Origin: Lycium barbarum
Lineage: Eukaryota; Streptophyta; Magnoliopsida; Solanales; Solanaceae
Reading direction: 5' to 3'
Length of the DNA stretch: 64,000 bases
Assembly (NCBI RefSeq): GCF_019175385.1
Contig: NC_083340.1
Coordinates: 17,682,336-17,746,335, forward strand
Below the pieces are notes generated by a model. The model saw only the letters and a list, made by a program, of their open reading frames with translations. It did not search any database and was not told the DNA's origin. Positions 1-9,996 of this stretch are shown in pieces. Every line of letters starts with the position of its first letter. The first letter of the stretch is position 1. The position numbers were made by a program, and so were the translations under genes.

Positions 1-192
1 TCGACACCGAACTTTCACTCGCCTCACCCATGGTAAGTGGCTGAGAGGTCAGCCCTTCGGATGCAACAGCGGGTAGCCCTCTGACTTGACTTTTGTCCCG
101 TTGTTTCTTCTGTTTAGTCGCCCTCTTGGTAGGGGACTTGTCTCCACCGTGATGCTCGTCGTAAACAGCTTCTTCGTTGTTGTTAGCCATGA
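1..192 (-). CDS. N-terminus of an LTR-retrotransposon gag-like protein (partial)
   Basis: Read on the minus strand, an ATG at about 192-190 opens a frame that stays open to the window edge (about 64 residues, beginning MANNNEEAVYDEHHGGDKSP). It is hydrophilic and lysine-rich. It starts just downstream of a perfect tRNA-iMet primer-binding site, where gag should start in an LTR retrotransposon. No domain is recognisable in this short piece, so the superfamily cannot be assigned. The rest of the element lies left of the window. Confidence 0.6.
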
Positions 193-201
193 TTGTAACT
201 C

Positions 202-213
202 GCTCTGATACCA
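202..213 (-). promoter_or_regulatory. Primer-binding site (tRNA-iMet type)
   Basis: The minus strand reads TGGTATCAGAGC, the standard plant retrotransposon primer-binding site complementary to the 3' end of initiator tRNA-Met. Two bases separate it from an LTR end of the form ...GCGACA. It fixes the element's orientation (minus) and the inner LTR boundary. Confidence 0.85.
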
Positions 214-469
214 CTTGTCGCGGGCCTAAAATCTAAGGCGTCGTGGGGCAGCTTTGATGGTCTTAACTACCGCTCAAGGCTTCAGCCCAACTCTCTGTCA
301 CTGGCGGAAGACAGTGAATAACTCTCAAGCAAAACACACACAAGAAGTTAAAGAAGAGGAACACAGGTTTTGGGAGGCAAGTGCCCTTTTCTGATATATG
401 CTATAAATGTATCTCTACAAGTATACAAGGGTGAATTGAATGAATGAATCTGCCCTCAAGGCTTACACG

Positions 470-477
470 TTTTATAG
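470..477 (-). promoter_or_regulatory. TATA box of the minus-strand LTR
   Basis: The minus strand reads CTATAAAA inside the LTR, about 250 bp upstream of the primer-binding site, which is a reasonable place for the U3/R promoter. It supports minus-strand transcription of this element. Confidence 0.5.
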
Positions 478-612
478 CTGGAAAAGTATGCCCTAGGCTG
501 GACAGTGGGCCCTAGGCATATGGCTGTCTTTGCTGACCAGCTTGTTGTCATGGACCACAGGCTAGCAGATTTAGTGCTTGCTTTAGCTGGCTAGTGGCCC
601 ACGAGCAGAAAG

Positions 613-732
613 GTGTGCGGCTGGTCTCCCACTCCTGTCTTGGAAGCTGGACTCCCATTATTGTGCAGACATGTGAGCGGCTGGTCTCCCACTCTTGTCT
701 TGCAAGTTGGCGTCCCACTCTTGTGGGCCCTT
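613..732. repeat. 60-bp tandem duplication in LTR U3
   Basis: Two adjacent copies start at about 613 and 673. They share GCGGCTGGTCTCCCACTC and then a diverged CTTGTCTTGSAAG segment. Duplicated blocks upstream of a TATA box are common as enhancer-like repeats in plant LTRs; that role is inferred here. Confidence 0.6.
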
Positions 733-990
733 TGGCATGCTGATTTTGACTAGCGCTTGGCGCTAATTGCGGGCTGTCTTGTACGAATGGTGGAGGGACG
801 GCACAATGAACTACGTTGTCTTGTGACCTACGTCGTCTATTGGGTTGTGACCTACGAGCATCCCCGGGACACGGGGGAATATGAGAGGGCCCCGAGTTAA
901 GTAAGCTGCCAGAAAAACAGCAGCAAAAATGAGCAGAAAAACAACAAAAAACAGCAGCAAAAAAGAGCTGAAAAACAGCAGAAAACATCG

Positions 991-2107
991 AGTGGTCCTT
1001 GTGGGATAAACAGTTCATGATTTCATTGCCAAAAAACATCAACCTCTAATGTATAGCAGCAGTACATAGGATGACCTTTTCAAAAGAATTTCATTAATGG
1101 GCCATGTACCTAACGATTAATGATTGAAGACTAACCCATGTGATGATGTGAATTGTTTGAAGAAGATAAAAGAAGTAAAGAGAGATTAATTCACCTCCAA
1201 TAAAAGAAGCAGATTATGGGTAAAAAATAATTTCTACTGCCAAATATCAAGAGTAACCCATGTGAATTTGTTCAAAGAGAGAAGAAAATAAGTAAATAAG
1301 TGATGGAGATAGACACATGCATTACTTGTCTACTTGACTACAAATAGAGCCGCAATCAGACCGTTTCATTCACCTCTAAATCCCCTTCCAAGAAGAACAA
1401 GGTTACAGGAATTCTCTTTAATACCAAAGTGAGGAGTACTAACTTGTGCATTTTTCCTTTCGGTTAACACCATGTTTTTACATATTTTGAATCTATCCCG
1501 TGCCAGATAATACTACATCTCTTGGTTTTGGCTCGGGATTTGGACGTTACAGTGAAATTAGTTTCCACCATATTTTTCAAAAAGTTGTTTCTGTCACTGT
1601 TTGATATAATCTGCATATTGGTTCCGGCCTGGAGGATAGATTAATCTTCATCTTTTCTGTGTATATTTCAAAACTTTAACTTCACTTGCCTATTTGTCAA
1701 ATAAAATGTAAGCAACTCCTTTTGCCTAAATGATTCGCACTGCAGATAGTGAGCTGCTTAAAGATGTATCTTTTATGCCAATGCGATTTGGCTTCAAAGC
1801 TAGAAAGAGCTAGAGTCTTGAAACACCGGAGCTGCATATTTAGCTTGAAAGTTGCTTTTTATTTTTCAACCTATAAAAGATGAACTATGGATACGCTTTT
1901 GAGAAATCATTAGAAATAACTGCAATTATTATATCTAAGCTCTGTACATTCAGTTCTAACTGTGATCTTTCTAAGTTATGACCATATTTTACTTATATGC
2001 GCATGCTTGATCATACCAACATTATGTTTCATTTTTAAGCAATCCCTGAATCCACGGTTTCATCATTTGTTATAATTGCAAAATCAGGAAACATGTTAAG
2101 TACTTAC
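991..2107. other. Intergenic DNA, nothing recognised
   Basis: AT-rich sequence without a convincing open frame, splice-supported exon, terminal repeat or RNA gene. A purine-rich stretch near 1,140-1,300 has short repeated words (AACCCATGTGA twice) but no clear element structure. Confidence 0.4.
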
Positions 2108-2360
2108 CAAGTTTTGTGCCAGCTAATACCACCGGAATTGCAGGAGCATAATGCTGAAGCTCAGGAATCCACTGACAAAAAATCGACTGTCAGCAACCTT
2201 AAGGACATTTGACATAAACTCACAAAGTTGATAGTTTCAACAGAACGCACCTTTTTAAGTATGTTCTTATAGCTCGCACGACTAACCAAGAAGAATGCTA
2301 GGACAAAAACATCTGCTCCTCGGTAGCTTAGTGGCCTTAATCTATTGTAATGTTCTTGTC
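2108..2360 (-). pseudogene. ROP/RAC small GTPase gene fragment (two exons)
   Basis: Two exons are visible on the minus strand. Exon 2360-2251 encodes [20 protein letters not shown] and on to ...NILKK. It is bounded by a TTATAG acceptor and a GTGCGT donor. Exon 2171-2108 encodes [20 protein letters not shown] plus L, bounded by GTCAG and GTAAGT. Together they match the switch II to TKL region of plant Rho (ROP/RAC) GTPases, and the junctions fall at what I recall as the usual ROP exon boundaries. The P-loop exon and the C-terminal exons with the NKxD-type and CAAX motifs were not found within several hundred bases on either side. A decayed remnant of the preceding exon (CTTGGATTGTGG, the LGLW codons) may lie near 2,555. 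I call it a truncated, probably non-functional copy. Introns are kept, so it is not a processed pseudogene. Confidence 0.8.
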
Positions 2361-2990
2361 CTATAAACATAATCAATGGACAGATAGGAAAAGAAACTCA
2401 TCAAATACTCCTTAATCACACAAGTTGGCCATAAAATTCTATTTTTTTGCCATGGTTTATTAGGTCACCATTACATCTTTCTTATGGCAATTTTTCTTTT
2501 TTCTTCCATTTTTGTGACCTGGGAGGGAGCAAGAATGGAACATACCAAGAAACCACAATCCAAGACAACCGTTCAAGAATAGGTTAGATAAAGCACTGAT
2601 AGGCAAAAAGAGAGCATATTCTAAAGTAAAAAAATAAGAAGAATCACAAGAACAGAAAAAGCTGCTAAACCCACATATAAAAACCAAAATCCTGGTTATC
2701 TAGGCATCAAACTTTAACCAATGAGGGACAAACTAAGAAACCCACATGGATATTCTGAAGAAAAGAGAAAATAACTAAATAAAAACAAAAAAAACTTATA
2801 GTGGGGAACTTGTTACTAGAATAGCAAATAAATTTCAATTTACACTTAATAAAATTTTAACAAATAGCTACAAATGCAAACTTTAACAATAAATATAAGT
2901 AATCTACTAATTAAACTACAATTACAAAGTAATGTAACTAATAATGATAGAAATGAGATTGAAAAAAATGGCAAAAAAATTTCTTACCTT
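2361..2990. other. Non-coding DNA upstream of the ROP fragment
   Basis: AT-rich sequence with only the weak ROP-like exon remnant near 2,540-2,575 on the minus strand. The G nucleotide-binding loop exon expected upstream is absent. Confidence 0.4.
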
Positions 2991-3467
2991 TGCTGGCGGC
3001 GGACAGCAACGGCGGCGACGGAGGACAAGCAGTGGTGGGGATGGGGCGTCAGTGGCGGGGAGGGGTGTGGTGGGGATGGAGCGTCGGCGGCGGGATAGGG
3101 GTGTGGTGGGGGTGGAGTGTCGGTGGTGGGGGTGGGAGTTTTAATGTAATTAGGTTTTGGTTGTTGGAAATGGGAATTGCACGACTGAAGTTTGGGGGAG
3201 TATATTAAATTTTACAAGTTTATTATTTCGACCGCGTCGGTCGAAATATGCTTTTTTTTTTATTAGTTATTTTATTTATATAATTTAATTTTTAAAAATG
3301 TTTTTTCTCATTTATTATTTGTACAAAAATAAGTTTCGACCTAATGAGGTCGAAATCAAAAAAAAAAAAAAAAAACTGAAAATTTCGACCTCATGTGGTC
3401 GATTTTTTTTCCACCAAAAAGTGAGGTCGAAAATATGCGGTTGAAAAAACCCGTTTTTTTAGTAGTG
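2990..3467 (+). mobile_element. 3' terminal region of a CACTA-type DNA transposon
   Basis: The sequence ends in TTTTTTTAGTAGTG at 3,454-3,467, the inverse of the CACTACTAAAAAA terminus of plant CACTA (En/Spm) elements. Just inside are repeated subterminal palindromes built on TTTCGACC...GGTCGAAA at about 3,226-3,247, 3,333-3,354 and 3,384-3,403, plus a half site at 3,423-3,432. Subterminal repeat clusters of this kind are typical of CACTA ends. The G-rich segment at 3,000-3,150 is a low-complexity GGTGGGGATGG-like tract. The matching 5' terminus was not found in the window, so the extent is unknown; the ROP fragment at 2.1-2.4 kb could lie inside it. Confidence 0.65.
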
Positions 3468-4231
3468 ATAAAGGATCAAAGAGAACTTTTGTATTTGATA
3501 AGTGATGAGTATCCCGGAAAAGTTAAAAAGTGTTTAGATAAAAGCTAAAAAGCTAAATATAAAATATAATAATTTATTAGAGAAAAGATGTATGAGCTAC
3601 ATTCTTGGCATGAAATCATGTGTCCCTTCTCTCACCAACTTTTCTTATTCTCTCCCAATCCTAAATGGTCATCTTTCTTCCCCTTTTTATACTTTTTTTT
3701 TTTTTTGTTGATTCCCTTTTTTATGTAACAATAGTTAAAAAAAAAAAAAAAAACTTCTAAAGTACCAGATATTTTTAAAAAATAGTACATATAAAATAAT
3801 GTTGGGCCTTAGGCAATTGCCTATGTGGCCTATAGGTTGAGCCGGCACTGAGTAGCGGATTCAGAGTATTACGAGTGGGTTCTCGGGAACCTAATATCTA
3901 ATATTTGATTGTGAAGTTTGAAATTGATATCGAAACTCATTAACTTCAAATCTTAGATCCGCCTCCTGGATCTGATCAACCACAACATTTTGCATCTCAT
4001 CCTTCTGTAATCTTTTAGCTTTCGGCTATCAATTCTGCTAAATGATTCCATGCTCCAGTAGTTCACCTATAATGGAATAATCTTTAACACAACCTCCTTG
4101 AAATTAAAATCAATAATCCATGCTTTAACGATGACAATATCAACAGTCAAAGTCCCTTGCACGCCACGCGACATAATATCACTAGTTTACTACTACTTAA
4201 CTTCGGGCTTTTTGTTTCGTTATTTTTTTAG
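3468..4231. other. Intergenic DNA, nothing recognised
   Basis: AT-rich with T and A homopolymer runs (3,690-3,710 and 3,735-3,755). No gene or clear element end is visible. Confidence 0.35.
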
Positions 4232-4880
4232 GTTAATTACATATAATATTCCTGTAATATAACCCAGTTATATGAATACACCCACTGTATTTTAAAATTA
4301 AACACTTACGTTCCCTGTACTATCAAATCTTGCACATACACCCCTATATGGTATATCAAATCTATAAGTATATTACAATAGTTATTAAAAGACAAAATAG
4401 AATTATAAATAATTGTTTAATGTAAGTTTAAGATAATTTTGAAGTTGAAGAATAAATTAACAAACTAAAAGAAAAAATGCCTATTTAATAAAAATTACAA
4501 ATAACTTACATGTTTAAAGTGTAGGAAAGTTATTAATAATAGTTGGTATATCTTGTTAAGTAGCTTGTGTTCATTTCTTATTTTATAAGTTTGGAAAGAT
4601 ACCTGTTTCAAAAAATATGTATTTTTTTTAATCAAATGTGTGAATAACAATATATTTATCTTCTTTATTAGATTTAATAAAAATAAACACATAGAAACTT
4701 CTTATTTATAATTTTAATTTACTTTTTAATAATCATATTTTTACTATATTTAGTTACTGATATAGTTCATAGGAAGTGTAAGTATAAGATTCTATAGTAT
4801 AAGGTGTATAAGTGTTTGATTTTAAAATATTAGAGGTGTATATGAAACTGAGTGATCATATTATAGGGGTATTTGAAAGA
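4232..4880. mobile_element. Inverted-repeat (foldback/MITE-like) element of about 650 bp
   Basis: The left arm (about 4,232-4,370) contains, in order, TAATATTCCTGTAATATAACC, ATATGAATACACCC, TTTTAAAATTAAACACTTA and ACACCCCTATA-like words. The right arm (about 4,740-4,880), read on the minus strand, shows the same order as ATACCCCTATAATATGATC, CATATACACCTC, TTTTAAAATCAAACACTTAT and CTATACTATAGAATC. The arms are imperfect, about 130-140 bp long, and enclose AT-rich DNA without coding potential. Target duplications were not clear. It is probably an old non-autonomous DNA element. Confidence 0.5.
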
Positions 4881-5518
4881 GGAAAAAAGGAACTTGGGGA
4901 AAATTTTCTTTTATTCACTGTGTGTTTTACAAAGCAGCGTATGCTGTATATATATACACCAAGGCAGCCTAAACTAAGAGTCCTAATAAAACTCTATCTC
5001 TAATAGATAGACTCCTAATGAAACTACTTGAGATGATAAGCATTCACTATGTACAATATAAATACAACTACAACTCTATATAAATAAAAAAAACAGAACA
5101 GAAAATATATTTACTGCTTGGTCCTCTACGACTTAAACTTGTGGCAGAGATAACAAATAATGACTGGCCCAATTTCGAAGCTGCTGTCCGGTCCAAACAC
5201 ATATAGCCCAATGAACAGATGAGCGTATTTTTCATCTCCTTTGTTTGCTAAGTCAAGGAACTGAGCTGCTATCTTCATCTCTGTCAACAGTATTTAACAA
5301 AATTAACCCTTTTCTCCTCAACCAATCAGAAGTCAAAACGGCTTCGTTCGGTGGTATTGTTTTTCCGAGACGTGATGGATTATTTGGGAATTGGGATTAA
5401 AGACATTATTTCCTGCTTTATTTAATTTGATTAGGATATAATATAAGGAAACTTTATTTAGTACAAACCGGTAAAGGAAAAAGAATCCTTTTATCATAAC
5501 ACATCCTATTTTTCTTCT
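4881..5518. other. Upstream region of the F-box gene
   Basis: No gene seen. A segment near 5,375-5,395 (GATTATTTGGGAATTGGGAT) recurs at about 8,940-8,960, so it belongs to a dispersed repeat. Confidence 0.35.
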
Positions 5519-5530
5519 CCTATATATGCC
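5519..5530 (+). promoter_or_regulatory. TATA box for the F-box gene
   Basis: CCTATATATGCC lies about 115 bp upstream of the ATG at 5,643, following a C/T-rich tract. Its position fits a core promoter with a leader of about 85-90 nt. Confidence 0.5.
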
Positions 5531-5642
5531 GTCATGGGCTTATTTCCCTTTCCAATATTAACTTAAACTCATGAAATAAACCCTAATAAAATATTGATTT
5601 AGCCCCGCCACTCTTTCTCCCAACTGCAGTATACACATAACA

Positions 5643-6647
5643 ATGTCCTTTATTCCAGACGATACCCTATTTTGTATTCTCATTAAGTTGCCAGTTAAAT
5701 CTTTGTTACGTTTTCAATCCGTTTCTAAGCCATGGAATACTATAATATCCGACCATAAATTCAAGAAAGCTCATGGTGATCAATCCAATACTTTGGGACG
5801 CCTAAAGTTCTTGTTACAAAAACAAGTAGGAACTTATATTAAGGACTTTTACGGCGTAAAAGAAATCGAGTCTGTAGAGTTGAGAAATCCCCGAGTTGTC
5901 ATAGAAAAGATACTGCTCCCTGTGACGAGTTCTCGAATCTTATGCTCATATGATGGATTGGTACTATTACACACATATAAGGCCTGTGATACGTTTGGTC
6001 TGTGGAATCCATCAACTAGACAATACAAAACTCTTGTGTGTCCATATCTTGACAGCTCCTCCAAACTTCCTAATGCTTGTGGGTTGTGTTACGATTCTAC
6101 CACCGATGATTACAAAATTATATTGATCTTTAGGTCGTTTTATGTTGTCTACTCTGCAAATAAGAATTTATGGAAGATGAGAAAAACTCTCCCTATATTA
6201 GAGCAAAGTTTAGAAAATCATTCGTCAGATTTGTTTAGTGATGTTACTACCGAGGGAATTAGCAGTACTACTGAAGGTTGTGTATATTGGTCTCTAGATG
6301 AAGGTCGTAAGAAGTTTCTCCAACAGGTACGTAAAACTTCTATAATCATACGCTTTGATGTGAAGTCAGACGAATTAGAGGAGCTTTCAGCTCTGGATTG
6401 TGTAGGTGAAGAAGAGTTGTTTTGTATGTCTCCTCTGAAAGGTTGCCTTAGTTTATATGGTGGCGAAACCAGTGGTCATGAATCGGACGTATGGATCATG
6501 GAACAAGATGAATGGAAATGCTTAGTGAAAGTACGTGGCTTTGTACAATCTCTAAAAGAAACTAAGCTTCTATGTTGCACAGAAGATGGTGAACTCATCT
6601 TTCTTGGACTCATGCAGCACCATATTTCCATTTATAATCCTAGATAA
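5643..6647 (+). CDS. F-box protein with F-box-associated (FBA) domain
   Basis: A single-exon frame of 334 codons. Residues 3-45 form an F-box (IPDDTLFCILIKLPVKSLL, then RFQSVSKPWNTII), the Skp1-binding motif of SCF ubiquitin ligases. Residues about 95-130 (SYDGLVLL, LWNPSTRQYKTL) and the later CYDSTTDDYKIILI segment are the FBA domain typical of the large plant F-box/FBA family, which recruits substrates. The ATG is preceded by a TATA box at 5,519. The frame ends at TAA (6,645-6,647) straight after ISIYNPR, which in relatives is followed by about 30 more residues. Those residues are still encoded downstream in the same frame up to TAG at 6,747. The product is therefore either C-terminally truncated or the stop is recent or leaky. 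The substrate is unknown. Confidence 0.88.
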   Translation: MSFIPDDTLFCILIKLPVKSLLRFQSVSKPWNTIISDHKFKKAHGDQSNTLGRLKFLLQKQVGTYIKDFYGVKEIESVELRNPRVVIEKILLPVTSSRILCSYDGLVLLHTYKACDTFGLWNPSTRQYKTLVCPYLDSSSKLPNACGLCYDSTTDDYKIILIFRSFYVVYSANKNLWKMRKTLPILEQSLENHSSDLFSDVTTEGISSTTEGCVYWSLDEGRKKFLQQVRKTSIIIRFDVKSDELEELSALDCVGEEELFCMSPLKGCLSLYGGETSGHESDVWIMEQDEWKCLVKVRGFVQSLKETKLLCCTEDGELIFLGLMQHHISIYNPR

Positions 6648-6749
6648 CAAACTCTTTTTGAGGAAACTTATAAACCCGATTTTTTCAAGTATGTATGTTT
6701 GGATAACTTCTATTTTCCTAGACATAACACTTCAACTTTATTGGAGTAG
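6648..6749 (+). other. In-frame C-terminal F-box extension beyond the stop codon
   Basis: Directly after TAA, the same frame runs 33 codons with QTLFEETYKPDFFKYVCLDN and more to TAG at 6,747-6,749. The motif is what F-box/FBA proteins usually carry after the NPR of the last blade. The lack of further damage suggests a very recent nonsense change, an assembly or base error, or stop readthrough (context TAA CAA ACT). Confidence 0.75.
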
Positions 6750-7640
6750 TATTATTTATTTTCAAAATCAGTATTGAACCTGCGCTGTTAAAACAATAAA
6801 GAAAATTAATCATAGCCAGTGGTGTTCTTGGTGGGTTTTTATTTATCGTTTGAATTTTCTCTGTATAACCACTGTATATAGTGAGTTTTTACTTGTATTT
6901 TTTTTCTTTTCGAATTGGCTTTTACTTTAGGAATCATGGTTTATGATTTGAATTGAAATGTTGGTCTTCCAGTGAATTGTTGATCTATTAGCTTTCCTCT
7001 TTTTCATTTAGGGATTCAACTTTTGTTTTCGTGTGTGTGCCAAGAGTTCGCACGTTTTATTTCGTGTCGTTTACCCTTTTTGTTTTCTTCCTTTTTTTTC
7101 CGTGACTGTGATTTTTATCAATAAGGGATACGGAGGGAAGAGTAATATGGACAATTCATAATATTTGAGTTTGAAGATTAAGCTCAAGTTGAATTTACAT
7201 ATGGCTAATTAAATGTTTATGAGTTCTTATTCCAAAGTAATATGTACAGCTTTTGGTCAAACTCACGATGGCAGGCTCATATCATTAGTTAATAATAAGC
7301 AGAATTCTAGCTTGAATCCGACCATCACATGCAGCAGGGAGAGCTACCATTGACACACTTTCACACAAAACTTGTATTGCGTTGATAGGTAAAGAAAATA
7401 TATGTTAACATCCCTTGACACAACTCAAAATGAAAAATTGTGTGTACTTTACATCTAAAAACACCTCTAAATTTGACTCGAATCGTTAATTTTCTCCTCA
7501 AATTATGTCTAGTCTCAATAACCTCCCTGTATACGCCCCGTCATGTGAATATTTTGCCATACGGCTTTTTCGAAAAAATATCTTATGCCTTTTCAAATTT
7601 ACTAACTTTTTATATCATCTTTTTCGGATCAAATTTGTAA
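6750..7640. other. Downstream region of the F-box gene, nothing firm
   Basis: Probable 3' UTR with AATAAA at about 6,795, then AT-rich intergenic DNA. No further gene seen. Confidence 0.35.
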
Positions 7641-7689
7641 AAATACTTGGCTGGATCTCCATATCGGCAAATATTTTTTATATGGCTTT

Positions 7690-8350
7690 CCATGGAAAGC
7701 TTTTACTAATTTGGCCAAAAAAAAAAGAGATACACAGTATAAATAAATAGTCATTACCACTGAAAAAATATAAAATAAACACGTAATTAGAACTTTATTA
7801 TTTTGATTAATTTTTTATTTTGATAAATATAATGGAGCTCTTACCATTTTTTTTATTTTTTTTATAGATTTGGCCAAATATGATACACATTTGAAATAAA
7901 TAGAGTAGTCATTATATTTCCTAAATGTAAAAAAAATAAGTACATAATTGCAACTCCGTCGTTTTAGGCTTTTAGATATACCTTTTTAAATTTGGCTAAA
8001 CATAATAGAGCTCTGATCAAGTTTGTTTTACTGATTTGGCTCATGAAAAGAAAATTACACAATTGAAATAAATAATAATCGTATTTTAAGAAGAAATAAC
8101 AAGAAATACATAGTTGACACTCCATTATTTTGACTATTCTTTTATTTAGCAAATATGGAGTTCCAAGCAAGTCTTATTTATTTATTTACAAATATGATTC
8201 GAAAAAATACACATTTGAATTTTGGAACAAATAGTCATTGCATCAATAGATAAAATTTTAAAAAACTACAAAAATGAGATAAAATATACATTGTGTATTA
8301 AGAAAAAGTAAGAGAATTACACAATTGAAACAAAATATATCATCGTATAT
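7690..8350. repeat. Diverged tandem repeat, unit about 150-165 bp, roughly four copies
   Basis: Copies begin at about 7,708, 7,868, 8,034 and 8,187. Each runs from a GATTTGGCCAAA or ATTTGGCT-like start through ACACATTTGAAATAAATAG, TAGTCATT, a poly-A segment, and an AACTCCRTYRTTTT segment to an AATATGGAGYTC end. The copies are clearly related but strongly diverged. No coding potential. Confidence 0.5.
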
Positions 8351-8525
8351 GATTAGGTGGCAATTAACTATTGAAAAATACACCATTCAAAAAGATGATT
8401 TTTTTATTTTTCTATACTCCACTCGGCTAAAAGTGATTGTATATTTTATCCCAACTCTGTTGCTTTTTAAAAAATTCTCTACATTGTAAATGCTTTTTAA
8501 CAGACAAGTCCAAGAGTAATTAATG

Positions 8526-8872
8526 GTCTATTTGGCCAAACTTTTGGGAGGCTAAAAGTGCTTATTTTTTCAAAAATATGATGTTTAGTCAAGTTTTTGA
8601 GACAACATTAGTGCTTCTGCTGAGTAGTAAAACCTATTTTTCAGAAGCTGAAAAAATAGCTTTTCGAAGCACTTTTTTTTGAGAAAAAATACATTTAGAA
8701 ACACTTTTAAAAGCTTGACTAAACACTAATTGGTACTCCAAAGTATTTTTTAAATTAATTAGCCAGACACAAACTATTTCTCATTAAAAATTCTTTTTTG
8801 AAAAGTACTTTTAATAAAAAAAACTTTTCAAAACTGATTTTGAAAGTTTGGTCAAACAAACTATAAGACTAA
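8526..8872. mobile_element. MITE with GTTTGGTCAAAC-like inverted termini
   Basis: The left end GGTCTATTTGGCCAAACTTT mirrors the right end, which on the minus strand reads CTTATAGTTTGTTTGACCAA then ACTTTC. The interior is full of AAAAGTGCTT, AAGCACTTTT and AAAGTACTTTT words that also pair across the element. This layout matches a very common plant MITE type. About 350 bp, no coding potential. Confidence 0.6.
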
Positions 8873-9374
8873 ACATAATGTAAGGAAAGGGTGTTTTAGG
8901 AATTCCGTTTTTAAAATTATTATTGGAAAAATGTATGGGGGGTTATTTGGGAATTGGGAATAAAGAAATGCCCAAATTAAAAACGTGAGAGAGCTGAAAG
9001 AAATTGAAAATTTTTCTTCAATTGTCTCCATTTTTTTTTTTTTTTCAGAAGATCGGAGATAAGTTGCTCGTTCAAAATTAGAAAGTTGCTATCTGTTCGT
9101 ACGAAATATATAATCTAGGAAGAATTTTTTGTTTGTCAGTATATATAAAATAAAATAGGAAGAAATGTTTACCTATCAATGTAGTATGTACTAAATGAGT
9201 TAACCTGTCCCAGATTCCCAATTCAGTAACCTCGACTTTATTTTTGCTACGCAAATGAGAAGTATATTTAGTTCTAGTTGTATCATGTAAGCCAGTTAAG
9301 TTGGTGTAAGGTTGTAACCTGCTTCTATCTTCATTTTCTAAAGTACCATAATCAAGTTTGGTCTCTCATAACCA
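8873..9374. other. Intergenic or possible 5' UTR-like sequence
   Basis: Contains a CT-rich tract and AGAAGATCGGAGATAAGTTG near 9,049, which looks like a transcribed leader, but no start codon or exon can be tied to it. It could belong to DRE2 (missing start) or to the degraded TTF-type gene that follows. Confidence 0.25.
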
Positions 9375-9996
9375 ACCTAATTGGGAAGAAAATGTCAACC
9401 AATTGGAACTACCATTGTATTTTTTTCAAAGACAAGAAATTGATTTAGATTCTTTAAAGGACTATCCAACTGAAAGATTTCAAATCTTGAACTATCATCC
9501 AAACCATCGTGATGTGATTAGAAGAGCATACGTTTAGAAAAGTCCTTTTCAATCTCGAAACCATAACTTGCCTCAAACAAATTTTTATGGAGTAATCCAT
9601 ATTTATAATCCAAAATGGTTTGATGGTTATCATAAGTGGTTGGGTATAGTGTAACTAACGATATATTATACATTCATTCTTTTTTATCAGTTTAAAGATG
9701 ATAACATTCATCGAGGTGGAGGTGATGTATTTTCGAGTATAAGGTTTAAGAGTTGGAAATAAAAAAATAAAAAAGAAGAAGCTTTACTTGATAAAAAAGA
9801 AGAAGAGAAGCTTTGAAAAACATGTTGGTGGTCCGAATAGCATCCAGAATCAAGCAAAAAGGAAATGTGAAGATTTAATGCAGCAACAACAATCTATTAT
9901 ATCTGCATTTGATAGACAATCTAATCAAGTTAAGCATGAGTACTGGGTTCGTTTAGTTACTTCAATTGATGTAGTAAGACTTCTTTTCATCGTTTT
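9375..9996 (+). pseudogene. Zinc finger MYM/TTF-type (hAT-like transposase-derived) gene fragment
   Basis: The frame encodes RFQILNYHPNHRDVIRRAYV, then a stop (TAG near 9,536), then SPFQSRNHNLPQTNFYG, FNPKWF-like NPKWFDGYHKWLG, another stop, FKDDNIHRGGGDVFSSI, a shifted KHVGGPNSIQNQAKRKCEDL and RQSNQVKHEYWVRLVTSIDV. This order of motifs is typical of plant zinc finger MYM-type 1-like (TTF-type, DUF4371/hAT C-terminal) proteins, a domesticated or mobile hAT-related family. The metal-binding CxxC segment is lost between YHKWLG and FKDDN. The copy ends at about 9,996, where a GGCG-rich repeat begins. At least two stops and one frameshift make it a pseudogene. Confidence 0.75.

Larger units (their letters stand above)
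216..990 (-). mobile_element. 5' LTR of the minus-strand retrotransposon (outer edge uncertain)
   Basis: The inner edge at 216 is set by the primer-binding site next to it. Reading on the minus strand, the LTR has a T-rich U3 with runs of TGCTGTTTTT-like motifs (about 905-990), a 60-bp tandem duplication, a TATA box (470-477), and then a short leader to the primer-binding site. The outer end is placed near 990, where the minus strand starts TGTTTTCTGC; 1,035 is an alternative. The partner LTR is outside the window, so this cannot be settled here. Confidence 0.55.

Noticed and set aside
548..1042. 164-codon open frame on the minus strand
   Set aside because: It lies inside the LTR, is low in complexity (F, C, S and R runs), and has no domain.
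2874..3208. Overlapping open frames in the G-rich tract
   Set aside because: Composition-driven frames over GGTGGGGATGG repeats inside the CACTA end; no protein-like pattern.
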